Shown: positions 34,741-43,193 of the stretch, in pieces
Numbering within the stretch: the stretch's first letter is position 1
How the letters are laid out: each line of letters starts with the position of its first letter
NCBI GenBank assembly: GCA_947498065.1
Contig: CANMIS010000002.1
Location: 186,001-250,000 of the forward strand
Direction: 5' to 3'
Length of the DNA stretch: 64,000 nt
From: an uncultured Erythrobacter sp.
Lineage (GTDB): Bacteria > Pseudomonadota > Alphaproteobacteria > Sphingomonadales > Sphingomonadaceae
Made by a program: the position numbers and the translations under genes
Notes under the pieces: generated by a model
Databases searched by the model: none
Told to the model about the DNA's origin: nothing
The model's input: only the letters and a program-made list of their open reading frames with translations

Positions 34741-35714
34741 AGTTTCCGTTTGTTTTGGCCATGCCGCAGGCCATGAAATGGCTCGGCCCGGCTTTGGCTT
34801 TGGCCGTTCTCGGCTCGCCAGCGGGCGCGCAGGTGACCGGCCCGCAAGAGGACGTCGCCACTGAAGAGACTGCAAGTGAAGACCGCGTGCAGTTCGACGG
34901 ACTGGTCGAAATTCGCGGTGTCGAATCCGATCTGGATTTTGACCAAGGCGATGCGATCGACAGCTCCGGCGTCGGCATACGCGCCCGGCTTGGCGTGACA
35001 TTTGACCTCAGCGAGACGACCAGCGTCCGGGCTGAGGCCGAAGGGCGCCTGTTTGAGTTTCGCGATGACGGCCGCGACAGCCTGGAAACGGCGGTTGGCC
35101 GCCTGCACGTGACGCATCAGGTCTCTGACGAGGTTCAACTGCGCGGGCACGTGCGCCGCTACGAAAATATTGCGGTTTTGGAGGCGTTTAGCGCCGATCA
35201 GACCAGCGTCGGCGCGCGCGTGCAATGGCAGCGCGGCAACGACCGGGTCCGCGCGACCGCCGAATATCGCGAGCGCGAATATGACACTACCATCGGCGGC
35301 GATGGCGATGGCTATCAGGTGACCGCACAATACAACCGCCGCCTTGGCCCCTATCACTGGGTTCGCTTGGATGTCCGCCAAGAGGACATGCAGAGCGATA
35401 ATGAGCCGCGCCGCAGCTTTGAACGGCAAAGTGCGCGGGTGAAATACAGCGTCCCGATTGCCAAGCGCCTGCGGTTTCGCCCGTCACTCGAATATCGCCA
35501 GTGGGATTATGATGCTCGCATTGCGCGGGGCGATCCGAATGGCGCGCTGCGCGAAGACAGCTATGTCGCGCCCGCCGTGGAGCTTGCCTGGGGACGCGCA
35601 TCGCGCGGTCTCTATGCCAATGCCAGCGCTGAATACCGCCTCAAATCATCCAATGACGAACGTTTTGACGATGACGCAATCCGGGTCGGCGTGCGGGTGG
35701 GCTATCGTTTTTAG
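34737..35714 (+). CDS. Outer-membrane beta-barrel protein
   Basis: 325 residues with a signal peptide ending near GSPAGAQ and many alternating strands (VQFDGLVEIRGVESDLDF, RVRATAEYREREYDT, RFRPSLEYRQWDYDARI), ending in VGYRF, the terminal aromatic signature of BAM substrates. About 12-14 strands can be drawn. Family not named; it resembles barrel domains used as porins or surface-export pores. GTG at 34737 overlaps the receiver-Hpt stop; ATG codons at residues 9 and 13 are alternatives. Confidence 0.72.
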   Translation: MKFPFVLAMPQAMKWLGPALALAVLGSPAGAQVTGPQEDVATEETASEDRVQFDGLVEIRGVESDLDFDQGDAIDSSGVGIRARLGVTFDLSETTSVRAEAEGRLFEFRDDGRDSLETAVGRLHVTHQVSDEVQLRGHVRRYENIAVLEAFSADQTSVGARVQWQRGNDRVRATAEYREREYDTTIGGDGDGYQVTAQYNRRLGPYHWVRLDVRQEDMQSDNEPRRSFERQSARVKYSVPIAKRLRFRPSLEYRQWDYDARIARGDPNGALREDSYVAPAVELAWGRASRGLYANASAEYRLKSSNDERFDDDAIRVGVRVGYRF

Positions 35715-35902
35715 GTTGCGCGACGGCAGCGCGGCTCGCGCGTCCAAAATTAAGGGCATCAAAATCCGTTCTACCGAGGGTGAGAGCCCCAAATTTAACC
35801 TCGCCTTAGGCATGAAGGTTTCCCTTTTCTAACCGGGTACCTCCGTATTCCCACGTGGCGACGGGCACTTTGGTGTCCACGATTCGTTTAGGAGACCAAG
35901 TA

Positions 35903-36442
35903 ATGAAAACCGCAATGATTGCTGCTGTTGCCGTACTCTCGGCCAGCACCTCAGCTTTCGCTCAGGATGCGACCAGCTCGAACACTGACGTTGATGTCGA
36001 CAACGATGTCGTCGTCGTGGACACAGACGTGACGGTTGTTGAAGACAGCTTCGACAACAACACCGATAATTCTAACGACAGCTTCAACGACAACTCAAAC
36101 CGTGAGTTCAACGACAGCTTTGATGACAACCGCGATTACGTTGACAGCTTCGACGACAACTCGGACAACATCGCTCAGGGCGTAGGTTCGAACAAGACCT
36201 ACAATTTCAACGGCGCTGCAATCGTTGCAGACACCGCTCTCTCGAACGTCGTAACCGGCGTAGATGTTGACTACGGTGATCTTCAAGACACAGCTCGTCT
36301 CAGCAACAATCTCGTCAACCGTGGCAGCTCCTTCCGCAATTATGCAGGCAACAATGCGCTGAACCAGAACACTGGTGTGGGCGCGTCGCAAAATGCCAGC
36401 GTTACCATCGCTGTTTCAGGCGACAGTTTCGGCGGAAACTAA
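35903..36442 (+). CDS. Fap-like secreted amyloid subunit candidate
   Basis: 179 residues: signal peptide (AMIAAVAVLSASTSAFAQ) followed by a protein almost wholly Asp, Asn, Ser, Val. Residues about 48-92 hold four DSF(D/N)(D/N)N repeats. The C-terminal third has NNLVNRGSSFRNYAGNNALNQNTGVGASQNASVTIAV, similar in style to the Asn/Gln-Gly repeats of FapB/FapC amyloid. ATG at 35903 follows AGGAG; the track ORF starts 16 codons earlier. It heads a run with a second subunit-like gene, a C39 protease and a coiled-coil barrel. Fibre formation is inferred. Confidence 0.65.
   Translation: MKTAMIAAVAVLSASTSAFAQDATSSNTDVDVDNDVVVVDTDVTVVEDSFDNNTDNSNDSFNDNSNREFNDSFDDNRDYVDSFDDNSDNIAQGVGSNKTYNFNGAAIVADTALSNVVTGVDVDYGDLQDTARLSNNLVNRGSSFRNYAGNNALNQNTGVGASQNASVTIAVSGDSFGGN
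36044..36175 (+). repeat. Four imperfect DSF(D/N)(D/N)N coding repeats
   Basis: GACAGCTT(C/T) begins units at 36044, 36077, 36113 and 36143, spaced 33, 36 and 30 nt. The protein repeats are 10-12 residues, in frame, and lie in the amyloid-like subunit. Confidence 0.8.
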
Positions 36443-36523
36443 GCCCGCTTTCAGGTCTGCCTCGCGCCGCCTTCCCGCATGGGCGGGCTGGCGCAGGCAT
36501 CTGAAAAACAAGGAGTCTAAGCT

Positions 36524-36901
36524 ATGACTAAGATCAGCATGGCATTTGCACTGGCTGCCGCTGCGGTTGCTTCTCCGGCACTTGCCGAAGACGCGAAACC
36601 AGCGCCTGCAGAACAAAGCACACCTGCGGCAAAGTCAGTGTTTGCTGATGCCACTCCGGTGGACGAAGGCAAGCTGGCGAAAATCGCCGGTAAAGAAGAT
36701 CTCACCCAGCTGACCAATTCGGATCAGACGAACAGCGTTGACGGCAACAGCGTCGGCGACAATTCGAATACGGGCACGATCTCGATCAGCGACAATGCCT
36801 TTAACAACATGAATGGTATGACCATTCTCAATGCCAACACCGGCAATAACGTTGCGATCAACGCCTCTATCCAGGTGAACATCGCGCTTCCGGCGCAATA
36901 A
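36524..36901 (+). CDS. Second Fap-like subunit candidate (small secreted protein)
   Basis: 125 residues: signal peptide (AFALAAAAVASPALAE), an Ala/Pro/Lys linker, then an Asn/Ser/Thr-rich part: NSVDGNSVGDNSNTGTISISDNAFNNMNGMTILNANTGNNVAINASIQVNIAL. The closing NxAINASIQVNIAL echoes the NASVTIAV end of the gene upstream, so the two look like related minor and major subunits. A clear AAGGAG precedes the ATG. Nucleator versus fibre subunit cannot be told. Confidence 0.62.
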   Translation: MTKISMAFALAAAAVASPALAEDAKPAPAEQSTPAAKSVFADATPVDEGKLAKIAGKEDLTQLTNSDQTNSVDGNSVGDNSNTGTISISDNAFNNMNGMTILNANTGNNVAINASIQVNIALPAQ

Positions 36902-36914
36902 GCCGTATTGCACT

Positions 36915-37634
36915 ATGGCATTTCGCGGCGTCTCACGAATGATCACGGCAATGGCAGGGGCTATGCTCCTGCCAGCTTGTGCCGCTGTACCCGCCAGTGA
37001 CGGCGGGTTTCAGCTCACAACGCATGCCGGCTCGCTGGCGCTGGAAACCGCGCCGCGCAGCATGGTCGAGACCCGCTATGACACTGTCGTTCGGCAGCAA
37101 TTTGATTTCAGCTGCGGTTCTGCTGCGCTCGCAACGCTGCTGACGTATCATTACGGCCGCGAACAGGGCGAAGGCCTGGTGTTTCGCGGCATGTGGCGTG
37201 ATGGCGATCAGGCAGCGATTCAGAAGCAGGGTTTCTCCCTGCTCGACATGAAACGTTACCTTGGCGCTCAGGGAATTGACGCAAACGGCTATAAGGTCTC
37301 GCTTGACCAAGTTCGCCAGGCTGAAACCCCTGGGATCGCGCTGATCGCGCCGAATGGATACCGCCATTTTGTGGTGGTTAAGGGCATTGAAGACGGTTTC
37401 GTCCTGGTCGGAGATCCCTCGCTGGGACTACGCCGGATGGACCGCGAAGAATTCGAAGAAACCTGGAACGGCGTCTATTTTGTCGTGACTGGTGGAGCAA
37501 AAATTAACCATCTTGCCTTTAATGCAGACGCGCAATGGGGCCGCGTCGCAGCATTTGGGGCGGACCAGGGCATGTTCCAACCGGTGAGTCAGCAAGTGCT
37601 GAACCTTACCGCGCCGGGCTACGGGGAATTTTAA
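36915..37634 (+). CDS. C39-family cysteine peptidase (FapD-like)
   Basis: 239 residues. N-terminal lipoprotein-type signal (MLLPACAA, Cys22). The papain-like C39 core has QFDFSCGSAALATLL with Cys67 and the oxyanion Gln, YRHFVVVKGI with His151 and VGDPSLG with Asp167, so the catalytic triad is complete. In Fap operons FapD is a C39-type protease needed for subunit export. The ATG at 36915 has no strong ribosome site; ATG at 36939 (MITAMAGAMLL) would also give a lipoprotein. Confidence 0.83.
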   Translation: MAFRGVSRMITAMAGAMLLPACAAVPASDGGFQLTTHAGSLALETAPRSMVETRYDTVVRQQFDFSCGSAALATLLTYHYGREQGEGLVFRGMWRDGDQAAIQKQGFSLLDMKRYLGAQGIDANGYKVSLDQVRQAETPGIALIAPNGYRHFVVVKGIEDGFVLVGDPSLGLRRMDREEFEETWNGVYFVVTGGAKINHLAFNADAQWGRVAAFGADQGMFQPVSQQVLNLTAPGYGEF

Positions 37635-37636
37635 CG

Positions 37637-38146
37637 ATGCGATTTATTCGCTTTCTTGCTGTGATACTTGCCTTTGTGGCTGCACCTGTCGCTGCGCAAT
37701 CGCCATTTGGTGCGGTTGCTGCGATGGATGACGCTGCTTTGGCTGGTGAGCGCGGCGGTTTTATTCTTCCCGGTGGCATCGATCTGGACATGGCCATCAC
37801 CCAGGAAACCAGCATTGATGGAGAGCTCGTATTGCGCTCGTCCTATGTGCTGGCTGAGGGCGGACCCGTTGTATCGATTGAGCAAGTGTCTCAGGACGTT
37901 TCGGTGGAAACCGATGGCGACGATACAGGCAGCCGTATAACCATTTCGGTTCCTCATACTCAGGTTGTTCACCTGGCAGGCCGGGCAACCGGCAGTATCA
38001 TCACCAATTCCGCCGATGATCGCACCATTTCGACTGTCACCACCGTTGATCTCGACCTGTCGAGAATGGCGGTTGGTCAAATTGGTTCGCTTATTCCGTC
38101 TCTGGGCTCGCTTGCTGAGGATGCAGCAAACTTCAGTTTCGACTGA
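37637..38146 (+). CDS. Exported protein of the Fap-like cluster
   Basis: 169 residues with a signal peptide (FLAVILAFVAAPVAAQS), then MDDAALAGERGGFILPGGIDLDMAIT and beta-prone, Thr/Ser/Val-rich sequence. I know no family. The DDAALAGERGG segment looks like a short leader-type motif after the signal sequence. It occupies the place of FapE-like minor components between the protease and the barrel. ATG at 37637 follows GGGGA and is used instead of the track start 34 codons earlier. Confidence 0.6.
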   Translation: MRFIRFLAVILAFVAAPVAAQSPFGAVAAMDDAALAGERGGFILPGGIDLDMAITQETSIDGELVLRSSYVLAEGGPVVSIEQVSQDVSVETDGDDTGSRITISVPHTQVVHLAGRATGSIITNSADDRTISTVTTVDLDLSRMAVGQIGSLIPSLGSLAEDAANFSFD

Positions 38147-38183
38147 CCTTAGTCGCGACTGTCCGGACGGATGGTAGTACACA

Positions 38184-39647
38184 ATGCGCAACGCATTTCT
38201 GAGCCTCGCTCTTATGGGCGCCGCTTTGCTCGCAGGGCCCGCAGTGGCCCAGGACGCTGGGCAAGGCGCTGGCACGCAGACGCGCGAAATCGAAATGGTT
38301 TCGCGGCCCGTGGTGCAGCCTGTTGGCGCACGCTCTGCCAAACCAGCGGCGCGCGTTGCTACAACACCGGACACACAGACTAAAACTCCCACAAATGCGG
38401 CTGAACTCGCGCAATTGCGCGCGGAAGTGTCGGCGCAGCGGGATTCGATCGCGCAGCAGATCAGCGCGCTTCAAGCTCAGCAAAACCAATTGGACGCGAT
38501 GGAGCGGCGCTTGGCGCTTGCTCTGGGCGAAGAGCCAGTGGTTCGCCGCGCCTCCGCTACGCCATCTCAGGCTCAGCCTGGTCCCGCGCCGCGCCGTGTT
38601 GCCTCTGCGGCCCCGCAAAGTGCTCAGGGCGCGCAAACAGGCGGTTCTCAGGGCCGTCCGCAGGGCACCGTGGGCGTCGCGCCAGAAGATGCCGATCGCC
38701 AACCAGAAATTGCTGCGCTGGGCCGTCAGGGCAGCGCAATCACCCAAAAGGGCAAATTGAGCGGCGAGGTCGAGTGGAGCTATGCCCGCGCAGACCGCAA
38801 CCGCGCGCTGTTCCGCGGCGTTGAAGTGGTCGAATCCGTCCTTGTTGGCGTGTTTGACATCAACGAAAGCCGCCAGGACGTGTTCACGCAAAAGGTCGGC
38901 CTGCAATATGGCCTGACCAATGATCTAGAAATTGGCGTCGATGTGCCGTTTATCGCCCGCTGGGACACCTCAGTCCTAACGCCGGTCGCGGGGCCAAATG
39001 CCAATGGCGAGACGCGCGAGATCGATAACAGCGCCAACGGCTATGGCATCGGCGATGTCGAAGTGCTGCTGCGCAAGCAATTGCACGCCCCTAAGGGCTT
39101 TGGCGCCTATCTGATCGGCAATCTGCAGGTTGATATTCCAACCGGAAAGGGCCCATTCGAACTCACCCGTAACCAATTTGGTGAAGCAAGCGAGGCGGCA
39201 ACCGGGTCAGGTTTCTGGGGCGTAACCCCGGGTATCACCGCGATCATCCCAAGCGATCCGGGCGTTCTGTTCGGCAGCCTCAGCTACACCAAGAACTTCG
39301 CGCGTGACGTCAATGCGGTTCTGCCGCCAGTGCAGATCGAGCGAGTGGATCCCGGTGACGTCATTTCCTTCAGCGCTGGCGTTGGCCTTGCGCTCAACCC
39401 GCGCCTGTCGCTCAACTTCGGCTATGCGCACAGTTGGGGCTTTGGAACTGAGACCACCACCCGGGCTCTAACCGAGGGTGCCGAAGCGGTTACACAGAGT
39501 TCGCGCGATCTCCAGATTGGACGCTTCCTGTTCGGGACGACCTACAAGATCAATCCGAAGACGAGCGTGAATTTCGGGATCGAAGCGGGCCTAACCGACG
39601 ATGCGACCGATATGCGCGCTGTCGTTCGCTTCCCGTTCGTATTTTAG
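38184..39647 (+). CDS. FapF-like outer-membrane barrel with N-terminal coiled coil
   Basis: 487 residues. Order: signal peptide to about residue 22, a disordered stretch, a coiled coil at about 72-115 (ELAQLRAEVSAQRDSIAQQISALQAQQNQL), an Ala/Gln/Pro linker, and a C-terminal barrel from about 187 (GLTNDLEIGVDVPFIARWD, LSLNFGYAHSWGF, ending FPFVF). FapF, the amyloid secretion pore of Pseudomonas, has this same coiled coil, plug and barrel order. It also resembles the phenol-degradation-type transporter family. It ends the cluster and faces a convergent M20 gene. Confidence 0.75.
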   Translation: MRNAFLSLALMGAALLAGPAVAQDAGQGAGTQTREIEMVSRPVVQPVGARSAKPAARVATTPDTQTKTPTNAAELAQLRAEVSAQRDSIAQQISALQAQQNQLDAMERRLALALGEEPVVRRASATPSQAQPGPAPRRVASAAPQSAQGAQTGGSQGRPQGTVGVAPEDADRQPEIAALGRQGSAITQKGKLSGEVEWSYARADRNRALFRGVEVVESVLVGVFDINESRQDVFTQKVGLQYGLTNDLEIGVDVPFIARWDTSVLTPVAGPNANGETREIDNSANGYGIGDVEVLLRKQLHAPKGFGAYLIGNLQVDIPTGKGPFELTRNQFGEASEAATGSGFWGVTPGITAIIPSDPGVLFGSLSYTKNFARDVNAVLPPVQIERVDPGDVISFSAGVGLALNPRLSLNFGYAHSWGFGTETTTRALTEGAEAVTQSSRDLQIGRFLFGTTYKINPKTSVNFGIEAGLTDDATDMRAVVRFPFVF

Positions 39648-39659
39648 AGTTTTCGGCCA

Positions 39660-39741
39660 TAGCCACCCACACCCTCCGCCCTTCCACCCGGATTGTATCC
39701 CGGTAGGTTCCGGGTGGAAGGGCGGAGGGTGTGGGTGGCTA
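39660..39741. repeat. Perfect 32-bp inverted repeat
   Basis: TAGCCACCCACACCCTCCGC... at 39660-39691 is matched without a mismatch by its reverse complement at 39710-39741 around an 18-nt loop. It lies between convergent genes. A T-run is missing on both strands, yet the hairpin is extremely stable and could stop transcription from both sides. Confidence 0.9.
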
Positions 39742-39758
39742 GGTTCTATGGATCCAGC

Positions 39759-41015
39759 TCACGCCCAACCGTTTTCCAGAAACTCCAGCGCGCAGCCGGC
39801 CAGCATCGCTGCACCTTTGGGCAGCGCGCTTTCGTCAACATGCATGCGCGGTGAGTGAATGGCGCAGCAGCTGCTCCAATCTTCCCCGTCCGGTGCCACG
39901 CCGAGGAAGAACATCGCGCCCGGCACCTTTTCCAACACGTAAGAGAAATCCTCTGCCCCCATGATCGGGTCCGCGAGGTCGCGCCAGGCGTCCGTTCCAC
40001 TATCGCTCAAAGCACTCGCAACCTTGCGCCCCAGCTCCACCGCGCGCCCATCGCAAAGCGTCACGGGAAAGCCCGGTTCGATCTCGCAAGCCGCCGTGAC
40101 GCCATAGGCCGCCGCCGTGCTAGACGTGACGTCAGTCATCAGCCGGTGTACTTTTGCTCGGTTTTCTACGGTTAGAGTGCGGATCGTCCCTGACACAGTG
40201 GCGTCATCTGGGATGACATTATGGGCCGTGCCGGTGTGGATTTGGGTTACAGTCACCACGACGGCGCTGGCGGCATTGAAGCGCCGCGTCACCATTGCCT
40301 GCACTGCGCCAACGATGGCTGCGGCGGCAGGAACGGGGTCTTCGCAATCATGCGGCATAGAGGCGTGACCGCCCTTGCCCGTAACGGTGATAGTGAATTG
40401 ATCGGCGGCTGCCATCAGCGGCCCCGGCTTGCCCGCAAGCACGCCATAAGCGGCATTCGGCATGATGTGCAGCGCAAAGGCGGCATCGGGCAACGGGCGA
40501 TCGCCTTCTCCTTCTCCTTCGCCGCCAAGCAAGCCATCTTCGAGCATAAAGCGTGCGCCGTGATATCCCTCTTCGCCCGGCTGAAACATGAAATCGACCT
40601 CGCCTGCGATATCGGCGCGGCGCGCATCAAGCAGCTTGGCCGCCGTTACCAGCATGGCGGTATGGGTATCGTGGCCGCAGGCGTGCATTCGACCAGGGAT
40701 GGTGGAGGCAAACTCAAGATCGGTTTTCTCCGCCATCGGTAGAGCGTCCATATCTCCGCGCAGGACAACCCGCTCGCGGCCCGGGGCACCCGGTTTCGCG
40801 CCTTTGAGGGTTGCGACCGCTCCGGTGCAAGAGGTGCCGATCCGCCATTCAAGATCGATATCAGCCAGCGCCTCGCGCACTTTCGCCAGCGTTTTGGGCG
40901 TCTCCAGGCCCAATTCCGGTTCGGCGTGGATCGCGCGCCTCAGCGCGATAAGGCTAGGGCCAAGCTCCTCGGCAGAGACGGCAAGATCGGGTGAAATGAG
41001 CGCGGATGTAAGCAT
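39759..41015 (-). CDS. M20 family amidohydrolase
   Basis: 418-residue metal-dependent amidohydrolase of the hippurate/N-acyl-amino acid hydrolase type. Metal-site segments: LRGDMDALPM, MHACGHDTHTAML and FQPGEEGYHGA; also GKGGHASMPHDCEDPV of the lid domain. It cleaves acyl groups from amino acids or similar amides. The track begins at a GTG eight codons earlier; I use ATG at 41015. No signal peptide, so cytoplasmic. It converges on the Fap-like cluster. Confidence 0.88.
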   Translation of the reverse strand: MLTSALISPDLAVSAEELGPSLIALRRAIHAEPELGLETPKTLAKVREALADIDLEWRIGTSCTGAVATLKGAKPGAPGRERVVLRGDMDALPMAEKTDLEFASTIPGRMHACGHDTHTAMLVTAAKLLDARRADIAGEVDFMFQPGEEGYHGARFMLEDGLLGGEGEGEGDRPLPDAAFALHIMPNAAYGVLAGKPGPLMAAADQFTITVTGKGGHASMPHDCEDPVPAAAAIVGAVQAMVTRRFNAASAVVVTVTQIHTGTAHNVIPDDATVSGTIRTLTVENRAKVHRLMTDVTSSTAAAYGVTAACEIEPGFPVTLCDGRAVELGRKVASALSDSGTDAWRDLADPIMGAEDFSYVLEKVPGAMFFLGVAPDGEDWSSCCAIHSPRMHVDESALPKGAAMLAGCALEFLENGWA

Positions 41016-41229
41016 GGGCCGCAGTCTAACCCCGCTCACCCCCTGCGGGCCAGCTCGAATTGCGCGCGCCGCGCCGTATCTGGTGCACAGGTGCCTCCAC
41101 CGGTCGCAAATCCGGGCTTGCCACGGGTAATTTAGCCCCGATGTAACCGGCGGCGCCCGCCAACCGTAACGTCAGCAGGGTGAGAAATTTCTGGCAGACT
41201 AACCCCGTTTGCCGCTAGGAGCCGCAATT

Positions 41230-42279
41230 ATGGGCACGTCGATATACGAATTTCCGCAAAGTTCGCAGCCGGATGCTGCGCGCGGAGCCGTGTCTGCGTC
41301 CCGTTCTGGGCCGCGCCGTGCACGCGCGCCGGGCGAAGCGCCAACCGTTGGCGTGATCTACAATCCGCGCAGCCACCGCAACAAAGGCCAGGACTTTGAC
41401 TGCGGGATCAGCCCGGATGTTTACATCGTTCAGCCCGGCGATCGCAATCAACTGCCTCAGGCCCTGTCCAGCCTTGCCAAGCGCGGGATCGATCTGCTCG
41501 TCATTAATGGCGGCGATGGGACGGTGCGCGATGTGCTGACCTGCGGGCAGAGTATTTTTGGCGAAGATTGGCCGCCGATCGCGGTTCTGCCCAAGGGTAA
41601 GACCAATGCGTTGACCGTTGATCTCGACGTGCCGCTCGATTGGACGCTGCAAGGCGCGATTGATGCGCTCGATAATGGCGGGCGGATTATGCGCCGCCCC
41701 ATGGCGCTCACCGCGCTGACCGGACCCAAGTCACGCGTTTTGGGCTTTATCATGGGCGCGGGCGCATTCGCGCGGGCAACAACGCAAACTGGCCAAAGCG
41801 CGCACCGGCTGGGCGCTTTTGATTCCGTCGTTGTTGCCGTGGCCACCGCATGGGTGATCCTGCAATCGCTGCTCGGTTCGCGCACTAATGTCTGGCGCCG
41901 CGGCGCTGAGATGGAATTGCGACTGGGTCCAAACGGCGCATTGATGGAGCATAGCGGCCACGGCGATCCCAAACGGCGGCAATTGCTGTTTGCATCCACC
42001 TTGGAGCGCTTGCCCGCCGGCCTTAAGCCATTTGGAAAGCTCACCAAGGGCTTGCGGCTGGTCGCACTCGATCAGATCTCGCGCCGCACCGCCGCTTTGC
42101 TGCCGATTTTGACGCGCGGCTGGACGCCGAAGAACCTGCGGGAACGCGGTATTCACCAGGTCAGCGCGCCCAGCTTTACGCTCGATATTGATGGCCAGGT
42201 GATTTTGGACGGTGAGGCATTCCCGGCTGGGAAATACCGGATCGAGCAAAGCCAAGAGCTGGAATTCGTAACCCCGTGA
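41230..42279 (+). CDS. Diacylglycerol kinase family protein
   Basis: 349 residues of the DAGK catalytic family: VGVIYNPRSHRNKG (nucleotide-binding start), VINGGDGTVRDVL (GGDGT motif) and LPKGKTNALTVDL. The C-terminal beta domain (SFTLDIDGQVILDGEAFPAG) is also typical. It probably phosphorylates a lipid such as diacylglycerol. ATG at 41230 follows TAGGAG; the track starts at a TTG seven codons earlier. Its stop overlaps the GTG start of the next gene. Confidence 0.85.
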   Translation: MGTSIYEFPQSSQPDAARGAVSASRSGPRRARAPGEAPTVGVIYNPRSHRNKGQDFDCGISPDVYIVQPGDRNQLPQALSSLAKRGIDLLVINGGDGTVRDVLTCGQSIFGEDWPPIAVLPKGKTNALTVDLDVPLDWTLQGAIDALDNGGRIMRRPMALTALTGPKSRVLGFIMGAGAFARATTQTGQSAHRLGAFDSVVVAVATAWVILQSLLGSRTNVWRRGAEMELRLGPNGALMEHSGHGDPKRRQLLFASTLERLPAGLKPFGKLTKGLRLVALDQISRRTAALLPILTRGWTPKNLRERGIHQVSAPSFTLDIDGQVILDGEAFPAGKYRIEQSQELEFVTP

Positions 42280-43190
42280 ACGCACAGGAGCAGGCGCCAG
42301 CGGCGCTTGAGGCGCGCATCACCAAACAATTGGCCGCGCCGATTGGCGATGAAGTGCGCAGCTTTGCAGCGGCTCTGGGCGAGGCAGCGGGTGCCCGCGC
42401 GGTGCTGTTCTATGGGTCGAACTTGCGCACCGGATCGCTCGAAGGCGTGCTCGATTTTTACGTCCTGCTCCCCGGTGATCAGATCGAGCGGATTTGGCCG
42501 CGTGTCAGCTATCATGAGCGGGAGATTGCTGGCGGCGTCACTCTGAGGGCCAAGGTCGCGACCATGTCTTTGGCCGCTTTTGCGAAAGCCGCCGCAGGGG
42601 AGCTCACCGACACCACAATTTGGGCGCGTTTCGTTCAGCCGAGCGCGCTGATCTGGACCAGCGATGACGCCGCGCAGGCTGACGTCACGGCCGCTGCCGC
42701 ACAGGCAGCAATGACGGCGGCACGGCTGGCCGCCGCGCTAGGGCCCAAAACTGGCAACGCAGAGGATTACTGGCGCGCGCTGTTTCAGGCGACATACAAA
42801 GCAGAATTCCGGGTCGAAAAAGCGGGACGCGAGAACGATATTCTCTCGGTCAATGCGGAACATTTTGCTGGCCTTTTGCCACTTGCACTCGCTGCGCAAG
42901 GCATTGAATTTGATAGAGACGGTGAGCAACTAACGCCGCATCTGGCCGAGGTCGAGCGCGCGCGCGTATTGGCCTGGTGGAGCAAGCGCAGACGGCTAGG
43001 CAAACCGCTCAATTTCTTGCGGCTGATCAAAGCCAGCACGACCTTTGAGGGCGCAGCGCGCTATGCCGCGTGGAAGGTGGAGCGCCACACCGGAATGCCG
43101 GTCGAAGTGACGCCGTTTCGCGAGAAATACCCTCTGCTCGCGGCGCCCAGCGTGCTGTTTGCGCTGTGGCGGCACCGCCGTCAGAGCTGA
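42276..43190 (+). CDS. Hypothetical protein, possible nucleotidyltransferase fold
   Basis: 304 residues, cytoplasmic. The segment AVLFYGSNLRTGSLEGVLDFYVLL looks like a nucleotidyltransferase core (GS...D), and VATMSLAAFAKAAAGELTDTTIWARFVQPSALIW recalls the Tam41 group of CDP-diacylglycerol synthases. That would fit the lipid kinase gene that it overlaps (GTGA), since phosphatidate would be the shared metabolite. The resemblance is by eye only and the function stays open. Confidence 0.45.
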   Translation: MNAQEQAPAALEARITKQLAAPIGDEVRSFAAALGEAAGARAVLFYGSNLRTGSLEGVLDFYVLLPGDQIERIWPRVSYHEREIAGGVTLRAKVATMSLAAFAKAAAGELTDTTIWARFVQPSALIWTSDDAAQADVTAAAAQAAMTAARLAAALGPKTGNAEDYWRALFQATYKAEFRVEKAGRENDILSVNAEHFAGLLPLALAAQGIEFDRDGEQLTPHLAEVERARVLAWWSKRRRLGKPLNFLRLIKASTTFEGAARYAAWKVERHTGMPVEVTPFREKYPLLAAPSVLFALWRHRRQS

Positions 43191-43193
43191 GCC

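Noticed and set aside
36044-36175. Possible CRISPR-like repeat
   Set aside because: Units are 30-36 nt apart, in frame and imperfect, and encode DSF-type repeats; there are no spacers and no cas genes.
39660-39741. Terminal inverted repeats of an insertion sequence
   Set aside because: Only 18 nt lie between the arms and there is no transposase or target duplication.
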